Below are positions 42,837 to 51,849 of a stretch of 64,000 bases of DNA, piece by piece. The stretch is taken from positions 186,001-250,000 of the forward strand of contig CBDBVE010000005.1 in assembly GCA_965212595.1 (NCBI GenBank). Direction: 5' to 3'. This DNA is from Poritiphilus sp965212595 (GTDB lineage: Bacteria > Bacteroidota > Bacteroidia > Flavobacteriales > Flavobacteriaceae). The notes beneath the pieces are model-generated. The model worked only from the letters and a program-made list of their open reading frames with translations, ran no database searches and was not told the origin of the DNA. How positions within the stretch are numbered: the stretch's first letter is position 1; every line of letters starts with the position of its first letter. The translations under genes and the position numbers were made by a program.

Positions 42837-45653
42837 TTATTTTGATTTACTTTTTCTAGTTTTTATTCGGGTCATATTGCTCTTGTTCTTATCAAAGACG
42901 TAATCAATAACTTGTTCATGCCTCTTTTTTGATCGTACAGCGCTACCTGCCGAAGGTGAAGCATAGAAGCGTCGAGAAGCCACCCTAAATTTGCTGGCAC
43001 CTTCAAAATGCATCATAAGATGGCTCCAGGCTCCCATATTTCTGGGTTCTTCCTGGGCCCATACAAGATCATCCGCATTCTTATATTTTGTGATGACCTC
43101 ATTCATTTGATCAACAGGCAATGGAAACAACTGCTCCAAACGCACCAGAGCAACATCTTCTCGCTTGCGGTCTTCCTTGGCTAGTAGCAGGTCATAATAA
43201 AATTTACCCGTACAGAAAACCAAGGTCTTAACTTTCTTTGCATCAGCTACTGCGTCGTCTATAACTTCCTGGAATCTTCCGGAGGCCAGCTCGTCCACGG
43301 TTGAGACCGCCCTGGGATGTCGTAACAAACTTTTGGGAGTAAAAACAATCAGTGGTTTTCTGAACTTTACCAGCATCTGCCTTCGAAGTAAATGAAAGAG
43401 ATTTGCCGGGGTCGTACAATCTGCCACATACATATTATCTCTGGCACAAAGCTGTAAATAACGCTCCATCCTTGCCGACGAATGTTCTGCTCCCTGACCT
43501 TCATAACCATGAGGCAGTAACATCACCAAACCGTTCTGTAATTTCCATTTGTCTTCGGCCGCAGAAATGTACTGGTCTACCATGATCTGGGCCCCATTGC
43601 TGAAGTCTCCAAATTGCGCTTCCCAGATGGTAAGTGTATTAGGACTCGCCATGGAATAGCCATAATCAAACCCTACTACACCGTATTCGGATAAGAGCGA
43701 GTTATAAATCTGAAACCGGCCTTGTTTGTCCGAAAGGGTATTTAACAACATTATTTCCTCCTCACTTTCTTCTACCTTCATTACCGCATGACGATGCGAA
43801 AAAGTTCCGCGTTCAACATCTTGTCCGGAAATTCTAACTCCAAAGCCTTCTTCAAGTAAGGTGCCGTAGGCAAGTAACTCTCCCATCGCCCAATCCAGCT
43901 TGTTGGTCTCAAAGAACATTTTTTTGCGGTCGGCAACCAAGCGTTCCACTTTCCGTAAAAACTTCCTATCTTTTGGTAATGCCGTAATTGCCTCGGCTAT
44001 TTTGGTGAGTTTCTTTTTGTCATACGAGCTATCTACAGGCTCCATCATTTCCCATTCCCGGACATTCTGAAACCCGCTCCATTCATCGGCCATAAATGGA
44101 GTGATCTCTGTTTTGTCTTCTTTCCTAGAATCTTCCAATTCTTCCTCCAGGCTTGCCTTATAATCCGCTTCCAGCTTCTTAACATACCCCTGGTCGATGA
44201 CTCCTTCGTCGATCAGCTTATCCGCATAAATATCCCTTGGATTTTTATGCTTCGCGATTGCCTTATACAACTTGGGTTGCGTAAAACGAGGTTCGTCACC
44301 CTCATTATGACCGTACTTGCGATATCCCAAAAGATCTATAAATACGTCTTTATCAAAACGCATCCGGTATTCGAGCGCAAAAAGTGAAGCATGTACAACA
44401 GCTTCAACATCATCTGCATTGATATGTAAAACGGGGCTAAGCGTAACCTTTCCAACATCAGTACAATAGGTAGACGACCTTCCATCCAGGTAATTTGTAG
44501 TAAACCCAATTTGGTTGTTTACCACAATATGAATTGTTCCATTGGTCTTATAGCCATCCAGTCCGGCCATCTGCACTAACTCATAGGCTAATCCCTGCCC
44601 TGCGATGGCGGCATCTCCATGCACTACTATCGGAAGGACTTTCGAAAAATCATCCGGGTAATGCGCATCTTGCTTAGCGCGCGTAATCCCTTCAACAACA
44701 GCTCCCACGGTTTCTAAATGAGACGGGTTGGGAGCGATATTCATATTGATTTTGTTTCCGCCATCAGCCCTGCGCTGTGAGGTCCAGCCCAGGTGGTATT
44801 TTACATCGCCATCAAAAATTTCCTGCTCGTAATCCTTACCGTCAAATTCACTAAAAATATCCTTGGCAGATTTTCCAAAAATATTGGTAAGAACATTTAA
44901 CCTCCCTCTGTGGGCCATGCCCATAACAAATTGTTTTACGCCAAGCTCCGCAGCTCGTTCCACAATGGCATCGACTGCCGGGATAAGTGATTCATTCCCT
45001 TCTAACGAAAACCTTTTCTGCCCCACATATTTTGTATGAAGGAAGGCTTCAAAGGAAACAGCCTGATTCAATTTTTTAAGGATCTCTTTTTTTCGATCAC
45101 CACTAAATTTTGGGTGGTTGTCATTCACATTGAGCCAACTCTGAATCCATTGAACCCTTTCCGGATTTCGGATATACATATACTCAACCCCAATGGCATC
45201 GCAGTAAATGCGTTGCAGGTGATTTATTACTTCCCGTAACCTATTTTTTCCGATGCCGATGATTTCACCAGCACTGAACTCTGTATCAAGATCCTCTTGA
45301 GACAAGCCAAAATTTTCAATATCAAGCGTCGGCGAATACTTGCGGCGCTCTCTTACCGGATTGGTTTCGGTAAACAAGTGCCCCCTGGCCCTATAACTAT
45401 CTATTAACTTAACTACCTGAAATTCTTTCTGCAGTGATTCTGGCATGGCGATTTGCTGTCCATTGGTCAATGCCAAGGTTCCATTCTCACCATTGAATCC
45501 AATTTCATCCAATGCGCTTTCGGTCCCAAAATCGAAGCCTTGAAAAAAGGCTCTCCAACTGGGTTCTACGCTATCGGGGTTTACCAGGTACTTATCGTAC
45601 AGTTCTGCAAAAAAAGAAGTGTGGGCTGTATTTAAAAAGGAATATTTATCCAT
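42837..45653 (-). CDS. odhA: 2-oxoglutarate dehydrogenase E1 component
   Basis: 938 residues. The N-terminal E1 segment (FLNTAHTSFFAELYDKYLVN) is followed by the conserved VKQFVMGMAHRGRLNVL, the thiamine-diphosphate region (PIVVHGDAAIAGQG, HIVVNNQIGFTT), and LLPHGYEGQGAEHSSARMER. It decarboxylates 2-oxoglutarate and passes the succinyl group to the lipoyl arm of OdhB. Length is normal. A -7-like TATTTTTG lies 35-42 bases upstream. Confidence 0.96.
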   Translation of the reverse strand: MDKYSFLNTAHTSFFAELYDKYLVNPDSVEPSWRAFFQGFDFGTESALDEIGFNGENGTLALTNGQQIAMPESLQKEFQVVKLIDSYRARGHLFTETNPVRERRKYSPTLDIENFGLSQEDLDTEFSAGEIIGIGKNRLREVINHLQRIYCDAIGVEYMYIRNPERVQWIQSWLNVNDNHPKFSGDRKKEILKKLNQAVSFEAFLHTKYVGQKRFSLEGNESLIPAVDAIVERAAELGVKQFVMGMAHRGRLNVLTNIFGKSAKDIFSEFDGKDYEQEIFDGDVKYHLGWTSQRRADGGNKINMNIAPNPSHLETVGAVVEGITRAKQDAHYPDDFSKVLPIVVHGDAAIAGQGLAYELVQMAGLDGYKTNGTIHIVVNNQIGFTTNYLDGRSSTYCTDVGKVTLSPVLHINADDVEAVVHASLFALEYRMRFDKDVFIDLLGYRKYGHNEGDEPRFTQPKLYKAIAKHKNPRDIYADKLIDEGVIDQGYVKKLEADYKASLEEELEDSRKEDKTEITPFMADEWSGFQNVREWEMMEPVDSSYDKKKLTKIAEAITALPKDRKFLRKVERLVADRKKMFFETNKLDWAMGELLAYGTLLEEGFGVRISGQDVERGTFSHRHAVMKVEESEEEIMLLNTLSDKQGRFQIYNSLLSEYGVVGFDYGYSMASPNTLTIWEAQFGDFSNGAQIMVDQYISAAEDKWKLQNGLVMLLPHGYEGQGAEHSSARMERYLQLCARDNMYVADCTTPANLFHLLRRQMLVKFRKPLIVFTPKSLLRHPRAVSTVDELASGRFQEVIDDAVADAKKVKTLVFCTGKFYYDLLLAKEDRKREDVALVRLEQLFPLPVDQMNEVITKYKNADDLVWAQEEPRNMGAWSHLMMHFEGASKFRVASRRFYASPSAGSAVRSKKRHEQVIDYVFDKNKSNMTRIKTRKSKSK

Positions 45654-45687
45654 GACCTTTGAGTCGATCTTTACAAGAATAACTTAT

Positions 45688-45695
45688 CAAAAATA
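45688..45695 (-). promoter_or_regulatory. Possible -7 element of odhA-odhB
   Basis: On the minus strand this reads TATTTTTG, a match to TAnnTTTG, about 35 bases before the odhA start. No -33 TTTG is seen at 19 bp. Confidence 0.35.
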
Positions 45696-45755
45696 CAACT
45701 TTTAAAGGTTAATAAGAGTAACTTAGAACCTATAATTAATAAAATTAAAATGTAA

Positions 45756-46289
45756 ATGGCCACAAGATCGTATGCCCATAAAATAAAAGGTATTCTCAGC
45801 TTGCTATTTCTGTGTGCCGCTCTTGGTTGTTTTTCGCAGGCACCTGGATCTCGAGGTGATTTTTGGTCGAAAGTGAGATATGGCGGTGGTCTGGGATTGG
45901 GTTTTGGCAATGGTACTTTTAACGCTGCTTTGGCTCCAAGCGCCATTTACCAGGCCAATCCGCAATTTGCGGTCGGTGTAGGCCTGAGTTTTAATTATTC
46001 AAAATTCAGAGAATCTAAGCTTACCGCCTATGGGGGAAGTGTGTTAACGCTTTTCAACCCGATATCAGCAATACAGCTCTCTGCGGAATTCGAACAGCTG
46101 AGGGTCAACCGCGAATTTGACATCAGCACTGGCAATTTGCAGGATGATTACTGGCTTCCTGCGTTATATTTAGGAGTTGGCTACAGTAACCGCAATGTTA
46201 CGGTAGGTATCAGGTATGACGTCTTATACGACGAAGAAAAAAGTATTTACGCAGATCCCTGGGCTCCTTTCGTACGCGTTTATTTTTAG
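45756..46289 (+). CDS. Small outer-membrane beta-barrel protein
   Basis: 177 residues. A signal peptide ends near GCFSQ. The mature part has alternating strands with many Gly and aromatic residues (KVRYGGGLGLGFGNGTFNAA, QFAVGVGLSFNYSKF, LPALYLGVGYSNRNVTVGIR) and ends in the terminal strand FVRVYF. This is the layout of a small eight-strand barrel. Not recognised as a named family. It is divergent from odhA and convergent with the gene at 46300. Confidence 0.78.
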   Translation: MATRSYAHKIKGILSLLFLCAALGCFSQAPGSRGDFWSKVRYGGGLGLGFGNGTFNAALAPSAIYQANPQFAVGVGLSFNYSKFRESKLTAYGGSVLTLFNPISAIQLSAEFEQLRVNREFDISTGNLQDDYWLPALYLGVGYSNRNVTVGIRYDVLYDEEKSIYADPWAPFVRVYF

Positions 46290-46299
46290 GCAATGGAAT

Positions 46300-46671
46300 T
46301 TAGGAAGTATACTTCTTTTTAAGCAAAACCTTCTGCCAGTCTCTTTGAAGGACCAAGAAAACAACCTGTTCTGAAAATTCAACCGCATCGGTTATGGGGA
46401 TATCTTTAAAAGTACTTTCTGGTATGTCAACGATATAGAGTAAATTCAAGTAATCTGAAAAGCGCTCCATGATCAGAAAGTAGACCTTTTCGTGGAGCGA
46501 CTTTATCAATCCTTCACATTCCGGTATTTTGAGAGAATCTTCTTTTGAAAGCTGGATAGGCACATTGGCCATTTCAAAATCCTTGCGAATCTGAATAACG
46601 AGATTCTGATATAATCCTTGATCCTTTGCTATCTTCAAAAGATTCAGGCACTGGTTAAAATAGGCTCCCAT
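46300..46671 (-). CDS. Hypothetical cytoplasmic protein
   Basis: 123 residues, not recognised. Mostly helical, with no signal peptide or membrane segment. It shows helical pairs (CLNLLKIAKDQGLYQNLVIQ, FSEQVVFLVLQRDWQKVLLK) and a Lys-rich end. It lies 32 bases after the amidohydrolase gene on the same strand. The intact frame and position support a real gene of unknown function, perhaps conserved in flavobacteria. Confidence 0.6.
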   Translation of the reverse strand: MGAYFNQCLNLLKIAKDQGLYQNLVIQIRKDFEMANVPIQLSKEDSLKIPECEGLIKSLHEKVYFLIMERFSDYLNLLYIVDIPESTFKDIPITDAVEFSEQVVFLVLQRDWQKVLLKKKYTS

Positions 46672-46703
46672 ATAAGAAGGTACGAGGGTTTACCTCTTTT
46701 GGT

Positions 46704-47981
46704 TTATTCGCCCTTATAGATTTGACCTTCTTTCATGACAAAAACAACTTTGGTGAGGGTTTCTACGTTCTGAGTTGGGTCGTCTTCCACCGCCACAATA
46801 TCTGCCAAAAAGCCTTCTTTTAACTGCCCAAGACTGTCTTGCATTCCCAAAAGGAGCGCATTCGTTGTCGTTGCGGATTGCAAAGCTTCCATTACAGGCA
46901 TTCCGGCCTCTACCATGTACACAAACTCGCCAGCATTTTCGCCATGCGGGAAAACGGCGGCATCCGTTCCAAAGGCAATCGGAACTCCTTTTTTATAAGC
47001 CCTTGCGAATGTATCCTGGATGAGTGGGCCAATTTCTTTTGCTTTTTGCGCTACGACTTCTGGAAAAAAACCAGGAATCTCAGCTTTTTCAGCAACTTTT
47101 TTACCCGCTGATATGGTTGGCACCATGTACGCATTGTATTGTTTCATCAGCTCCATGGTCTCATCGCTCATATAGGTGCCATGTTCTATGGTCTTTATTC
47201 CGGCCTTAACAGCACGTTGCATGCCCTCATCTCCATGGGCATGAGCTGCCGTAAGCATCCCGTAGTCTGCCGCTGTAGAAGTTATTGCTTTTATCTCTTC
47301 AATAGTGAATTGAGGGTTCTTGCCGCTTTTTGCAACACTTAGCACACCACCTGTGGCCGTGATCTTAATGACATCGGCTCCTTCCTTATAACGTTGGCGT
47401 ACTGCTTTTTTTCCGTCTTCCGACGAATTAACAACGCCTTCTTTGGGGCCAGGATCACCCATTAATTCTTTCTTTCTTCCATTGGTAGGATCGGCATGCC
47501 CTCCAGTGGTTCCTATGGCTTTGCCAGCAGTAAATATTCTTGGGCCCGGGACAATTCCTTTATTGATTGCATTACGCAAGGCGATATTTACACCAGAACC
47601 ACCCAAGTCTCGTACTGTGGTAAAACCTGCCATTAAAGTATTCTTGGCATAAACCGTTGACTGGAAAGCAACATCAGCATCGTTCTGAGTAAACCTGTTA
47701 ATATAGGTCTGAGGACTGGATTGGCCCTCAATATGAACGTGCATATCTATGAATCCCGGAAGTACGGTTTTGTCCTTCAGATCTACCACAACATCTTTTT
47801 CATTGCCATTCACAAAGCCGTCCTGAACACTTTTTATTTTCTTGCCCGAGACAACTATGGTTTTCTCCTTCATCATCTTACCCGTTTTAGTGTCAACGAG
47901 GCTTCCGCAATGTAAATAAGTATCCTGAGCCATTGCTGCGCTTATACAAAGCAAGGCCAAAATTAAAATCGTGTTTTTCAT
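46704..47981 (-). CDS. Exported amidohydrolase-family protein (imidazolonepropionase-like)
   Basis: 425 residues with a signal peptide (cut near SAAMAQ). The metal-dependent hydrolase fold shows TVLPGFIDMHVHIEGQ (HxH), AHAHGDEGMQRAVKAGIKTI with two more His ligands, and AFGTDAAVFPHG with the catalytic Asp. Family members cleave cyclic amides or dipeptides with proline. The substrate is not predictable. It is exported to the periplasm or surface, so a peptide scavenging role is plausible. It starts 20 bases after galE on the same strand. Confidence 0.88.
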   Translation of the reverse strand: MKNTILILALLCISAAMAQDTYLHCGSLVDTKTGKMMKEKTIVVSGKKIKSVQDGFVNGNEKDVVVDLKDKTVLPGFIDMHVHIEGQSSPQTYINRFTQNDADVAFQSTVYAKNTLMAGFTTVRDLGGSGVNIALRNAINKGIVPGPRIFTAGKAIGTTGGHADPTNGRKKELMGDPGPKEGVVNSSEDGKKAVRQRYKEGADVIKITATGGVLSVAKSGKNPQFTIEEIKAITSTAADYGMLTAAHAHGDEGMQRAVKAGIKTIEHGTYMSDETMELMKQYNAYMVPTISAGKKVAEKAEIPGFFPEVVAQKAKEIGPLIQDTFARAYKKGVPIAFGTDAAVFPHGENAGEFVYMVEAGMPVMEALQSATTTNALLLGMQDSLGQLKEGFLADIVAVEDDPTQNVETLTKVVFVMKEGQIYKGE

Positions 47982-48001
47982 TTGTAGTGCTATTTGGTTG
48001 G

Positions 48002-49018
48002 TTATTTTCTGATCTTTTGCTCCCAGTCCCAGGCCGATTTCATCGCATCGTCCAGACTAGACTCTGCTTTCCACCCCAATTCGTCATTTGCCCTGGTTGT
48101 ATCGGCATAAGCCGTGATCACATCTCCCGGCCTTCGGGCTACAATCTTATAATTTAATGCCTTTCCTGAGATTTTCTCAAAGCTCGCAATCACTTCCAAT
48201 ACCGAATTTCCTTCTCCGGTACCTACATTAAAGACTTCGTAATTCGTTTTGTTTTTAGAATCTAAAAGCCGTTGTAAAGCTACGACATGAGCCTTAGCTA
48301 AGTCTACCACATGAATATAATCCCGTATACAGGTTCCGTCTTGCGTTGGATAGTCATCGCCAAAAACAGACAACTGCTCTCTTAAACCCGCTCCGGTCTG
48401 CGTAATAAAGGGTACGAGATTTTGAGGCACTCCAATAGGCAGTTCTCCGATCAGAGCTGAAGGGTGTGCTCCCATTGGATTAAAATAACGTAAAGAAATG
48501 GCCTGAAGCTCAGGAGTTACCCGGCAGGTGTCTGAGATGATCTCTTCGCCGATCTGCTTGGTGTTTCCATAAGGAGACTCCGCCATTTTGACCGGCGCAT
48601 CTTCCGTAATAGGCATCTTATCGGCCTGTCCGTACACCGTACATGAAGAGCTAAAAATAAAACAGGCTTTCTCCTTTTTAGTGAGTTCCTGAAGCAGGTA
48701 TACCAGTGAATTCAGATTGTTTTCATAGTATAAGAGCGGCTTTTCAACACTTTCCCCAACTGCTTTTGAGGCCGCAAAATGTATGGCTCCTTCTATATCG
48801 TTATGGCGCTGAAAAAAATCTTGAACCTTGAGTTTATCACGTAGGTCTAGCTTTTCAAATAAAGGTCGTTCGCCTGTGATGGCCGTGATGCCATCAAGCA
48901 CTTTCTCGGAGGAATTGGAGCAGTCATCTACTACTACCACTTCAAAGCCTTCATTTTGCAATTCTACAGTGGTATGTGAACCTATAAAACCAAGTCCGCC
49001 AGTGACAAGTATTTTCAT
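48002..49018 (-). CDS. galE: UDP-glucose 4-epimerase
   Basis: 338 residues. The NAD-binding motif is VTGGLGFIGSHT, and the catalytic SSSCTVYG Ser and YGNTK Tyr-Lys pair (ESPYGNTKQIGEE) are present. GalE interconverts UDP-glucose and UDP-galactose. It lies 12 bases after the DegT-family gene and close to the divergent Kdo transferase, so a role in surface polysaccharide or lipopolysaccharide is likely. Confidence 0.93.
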   Translation of the reverse strand: MKILVTGGLGFIGSHTTVELQNEGFEVVVVDDCSNSSEKVLDGITAITGERPLFEKLDLRDKLKVQDFFQRHNDIEGAIHFAASKAVGESVEKPLLYYENNLNSLVYLLQELTKKEKACFIFSSSCTVYGQADKMPITEDAPVKMAESPYGNTKQIGEEIISDTCRVTPELQAISLRYFNPMGAHPSALIGELPIGVPQNLVPFITQTGAGLREQLSVFGDDYPTQDGTCIRDYIHVVDLAKAHVVALQRLLDSKNKTNYEVFNVGTGEGNSVLEVIASFEKISGKALNYKIVARRPGDVITAYADTTRANDELGWKAESSLDDAMKSAWDWEQKIRK

Positions 49019-49030
49019 TAAACTTTGAAT

Positions 49031-50185
49031 TTATTTATTGAGAAAATCAAGAATTGTATCTGTAATAAACGCGATCTGCTCCGAATCCAATTCGGTATGC
49101 ATTGGTAAAGAAATTACTTCTTTTACCAGTTGATTTGTTACAGGGAAATTAGCTTCATCGTAACGCTCATCAGCATAGGCTTTTTGGCTGTGCAGCGGGA
49201 TAGGGTAATATATTCCGAATGGGACTCCTTTTTCCTTAAGGTGATCTGCCAGCTTATCGCGTTGACCATTCGTTATTCGGAGTGTAAACTGATGAAATAC
49301 ATGGCAATCGCAATTATCGCATATCCCGCTGCAAGAATTTACAGTTTCGGGGAGTGCAATAGACGACTGTCCTTTGAATGCCTCAGAATAGCTCCTGGCT
49401 GCTGCTCTGCGTTTATCGCAATATTGATCTAACAGAGGTAATTTTGACCTCAGCACGGCCGCCTGAATAGAATCTAAACGAGAATTGACACCCACAACGT
49501 CGTGGTGATATCGTTCATACATACCGTGGTTAACAATGCCTCGTATTTTATAGGCCAATTCGTCGTCATTTGTAAAAATTGCTCCTCCATCACCATAGCA
49601 TCCCAGATTTTTTGAAGGGAAAAAAGAAGTTGATCCCAGATGCCCTATGGTTCCTGCCTTTTGTTTACTTCCATCTTTAGAGGTATAATTAGCTCCGATC
49701 GCCTGGGCGTTATCCTCAATCACATAAAGATTGTGTCTTTCAGCAATTTCCATAATGCCATCCATATCTGCGCATTGCCCAAAAAGATGCACAGGCACTA
49801 TAGCCCTGGTCTTTGAAGTGATCGCTTTTTCTATAGCCTCAAGATCTATATTAAATGTAATCGGATCTACATCGACCAATACCGGTGTTAACCTCAACAA
49901 AGCAATAACTTCTACGGTTGCGGCAAAAGTAAAGTCTGCCGTAATCACCTCATCCCCCGGCTGCAGATCCAGACCCATCATGGCTATCTGAAGAGCGTCT
50001 GTTCCATTGGCACATGGGATAACATGCTTTACGCCTAAATAGGTTTCCAGTTCTTTCTGGAAAGCATGGACTTCCGGGCCATTAATAAATGCTGCTGTAC
50101 TAAGTATCTGGGAAATGGAGCTGTCTACCTGCTCTTTGATATCCTGGTATTGACCCACAAGGTCTACCATTTGAATTTTCTTCAT
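49031..50185 (-). CDS. DegT/DnrJ/EryC1/StrS-family aminotransferase
   Basis: 384 residues from ATG 50185 (seven extra residues to 50206 look unlikely). The PLP lysine is Lys192 in SFFPSKNLGCYGDGG. Other family motifs are GTDALQIAM, ITADFTFAATVEVIALL and YYPIPLHSQKAY. Such enzymes add amino groups to nucleotide sugars. Unusual is a cysteine cluster CSGICDNCDCHVFHQF (Cys285, 289, 292, 294) that could bind metal. Together with galE and the divergent Kdo transferase it suggests envelope glycan synthesis. Confidence 0.9.
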   Translation of the reverse strand: MKKIQMVDLVGQYQDIKEQVDSSISQILSTAAFINGPEVHAFQKELETYLGVKHVIPCANGTDALQIAMMGLDLQPGDEVITADFTFAATVEVIALLRLTPVLVDVDPITFNIDLEAIEKAITSKTRAIVPVHLFGQCADMDGIMEIAERHNLYVIEDNAQAIGANYTSKDGSKQKAGTIGHLGSTSFFPSKNLGCYGDGGAIFTNDDELAYKIRGIVNHGMYERYHHDVVGVNSRLDSIQAAVLRSKLPLLDQYCDKRRAAARSYSEAFKGQSSIALPETVNSCSGICDNCDCHVFHQFTLRITNGQRDKLADHLKEKGVPFGIYYPIPLHSQKAYADERYDEANFPVTNQLVKEVISLPMHTELDSEQIAFITDTILDFLNK

Positions 50186-50279
50186 CGCAATGAATTGTGG
50201 CAACAATATTACAAAAATAAGGAACCGGCACCAATGAATTTAGCCAAAGAAGCTTATTTTAGCGCCAAACTCGCTCTTC

Positions 50280-51515
50280 GTGTATTTCCTTTATGATATA
50301 GCTTTACAGATTACCGGTTTCTTCCTCAAAATACTTGCTTTTTTCAATCCTAAAATCAAGCTGTTTGTGGCTGGAAGAAAACACGTATTTTCTTATCTGC
50401 AGCAGCATCTTTCAAAGAGTGATCAGGTCATTTGGATACACACCGCCTCACTAGGGGAGTTTGAACAGGGTCTTCCCATAATTCAACAGCTCAAAAAAGA
50501 GTATCCTCAATACAAACTATTAGTCACCTTTTTTTCACCTTCGGGTTATGAGGTAAAAAAAAATACCGGAGTAGCAGATCTGGTTTGCTATCTTCCTCTG
50601 GATGTCAACGCAGAGGTTTCAAAATTTGTTGAAATAGTGCAACCTAAAATTGCCATTTTCGTCAAATATGAAATATGGCCCAACTATTTCAGAGCGCTTT
50701 CCCGGCAACAAATTCCTATTTTGTTGGTTTCGGCCATATTTAACAAAAAACAGGTCTTTTTTAAATGGTATGGGGGCTTTATGCGTAGAGCCCTCAACCA
50801 GGTATCGCATTTTTTTGTTCAGGACGAGCCTTCCGTGGCTCTGCTGGATGACCTGGGTTATGACAATTGCACGCATAGCGGTGATACACGTTTCGATCGG
50901 GTTGCAGAAATAAAAGAACGGGACAATCATCTAGAATTTATGGAGAAGTTTAAGGGGCCCTCAGTATGTTTTGTAGGAGGAAGTACCTGGCCTGAAGACG
51001 AATCCCTATTGGTCAATTACATTAATAGCAGCGACCAAAAAGCGAAATACATTCTGGCACCGCATGATATAAAGCCTGAGCACATTAGAAAACTCAAGGA
51101 TTCAATTAGCCGGAAAACCGCTCTTTTTTCGGAAGACATGGAAGAGCAATTATCCAATTTTGAGGTACTTATCGTGGACACTATTGGATTGCTCACCAAG
51201 ATTTACGCCTATGCAGATATTGCTTATGTAGGTGGGGGCTTTGCCACTGGGCTCCACAACACACTGGAGCCTGCGGTCTTTGGAATACCGGTAATCATAG
51301 GTCCGAATTTCAGAGGATTCAAAGAAGCCGAGGAGTTGGTGCAATTAAAGGGCATTCTGGTCGTTGAAAGTAAAAAGGAGTTTCATACGGTTTTAGATAG
51401 GTTATTCGCTGAAAAAGAATTTAGAGGTAATACAGGGCAAGTCAATGCTCAGTATATCGACCAAAACACCGGAGCAAGCATCCAAATAATGAATCACATA
51501 CGTACATTACTGTAA
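50280..51515 (+). CDS. waaA: 3-deoxy-D-manno-octulosonic acid (Kdo) transferase
   Basis: 411 residues starting with GTG at 50280. The start is chosen because YFLYDIALQITGFFLKILAF with NPKIKLFVAGRK is the conserved N-terminus, and no in-frame ATG fits. One N-terminal membrane helix is followed by the GT-B transferase (IWIHTASLGEFEQGLPIIQQ, AYVGGGFATGLHNTLEPAVFG, IPVIIGPNFRGFKEAEELV). It adds Kdo to lipid A in the inner membrane. It is divergent from the aminotransferase and followed by a small lipoprotein gene. Confidence 0.94.
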   Translation: MYFLYDIALQITGFFLKILAFFNPKIKLFVAGRKHVFSYLQQHLSKSDQVIWIHTASLGEFEQGLPIIQQLKKEYPQYKLLVTFFSPSGYEVKKNTGVADLVCYLPLDVNAEVSKFVEIVQPKIAIFVKYEIWPNYFRALSRQQIPILLVSAIFNKKQVFFKWYGGFMRRALNQVSHFFVQDEPSVALLDDLGYDNCTHSGDTRFDRVAEIKERDNHLEFMEKFKGPSVCFVGGSTWPEDESLLVNYINSSDQKAKYILAPHDIKPEHIRKLKDSISRKTALFSEDMEEQLSNFEVLIVDTIGLLTKIYAYADIAYVGGGFATGLHNTLEPAVFGIPVIIGPNFRGFKEAEELVQLKGILVVESKKEFHTVLDRLFAEKEFRGNTGQVNAQYIDQNTGASIQIMNHIRTLL

Positions 51516-51533
51516 CGTTTATTTGACTTTATC

Positions 51534-51785
51534 ATGAAATTGCCCCATTTGCTAGCCCTACTGCTATGTTTTTGCTTGTTTTTTACCAGTTGCAAAAATA
51601 TCGGAGAGGATCAAAAGACTTCAGACCCTGCTCCCAAAGATGCTTTAGAGCATCCCGGGAAGGAAGGAGATAATGCAGAAAAGCCGGCTTTGAAAACAAT
51701 TCCTAAAAGATCAAAAACCGAAGAGGCTATTCAAAAGAAGAAAAAGAAAAGCGAACTCGACACGCTTAAGCCCAAGACTGCTTAA
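51534..51785 (+). CDS. Small lysine-rich lipoprotein
   Basis: 83 residues. The lipoprotein signal ends at the lipobox FFTSC (Cys 20). The mature part is short, charged and low in complexity (PKRSKTEEAIQKKKKKSELD), probably disordered. It starts 18 bases after the Kdo transferase stop and is likely in the same operon. Function not known. Possible roles are envelope spacing or metal or nucleic acid binding through the basic tail, but nothing supports one over another. Confidence 0.68.
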   Translation: MKLPHLLALLLCFCLFFTSCKNIGEDQKTSDPAPKDALEHPGKEGDNAEKPALKTIPKRSKTEEAIQKKKKKSELDTLKPKTA

Positions 51786-51849
51786 GTCATTTCCTAAAAC
51801 AACTTTATAATTTTTTGCTAGCTTTACGGAAACCACCAAACCCTACCGT

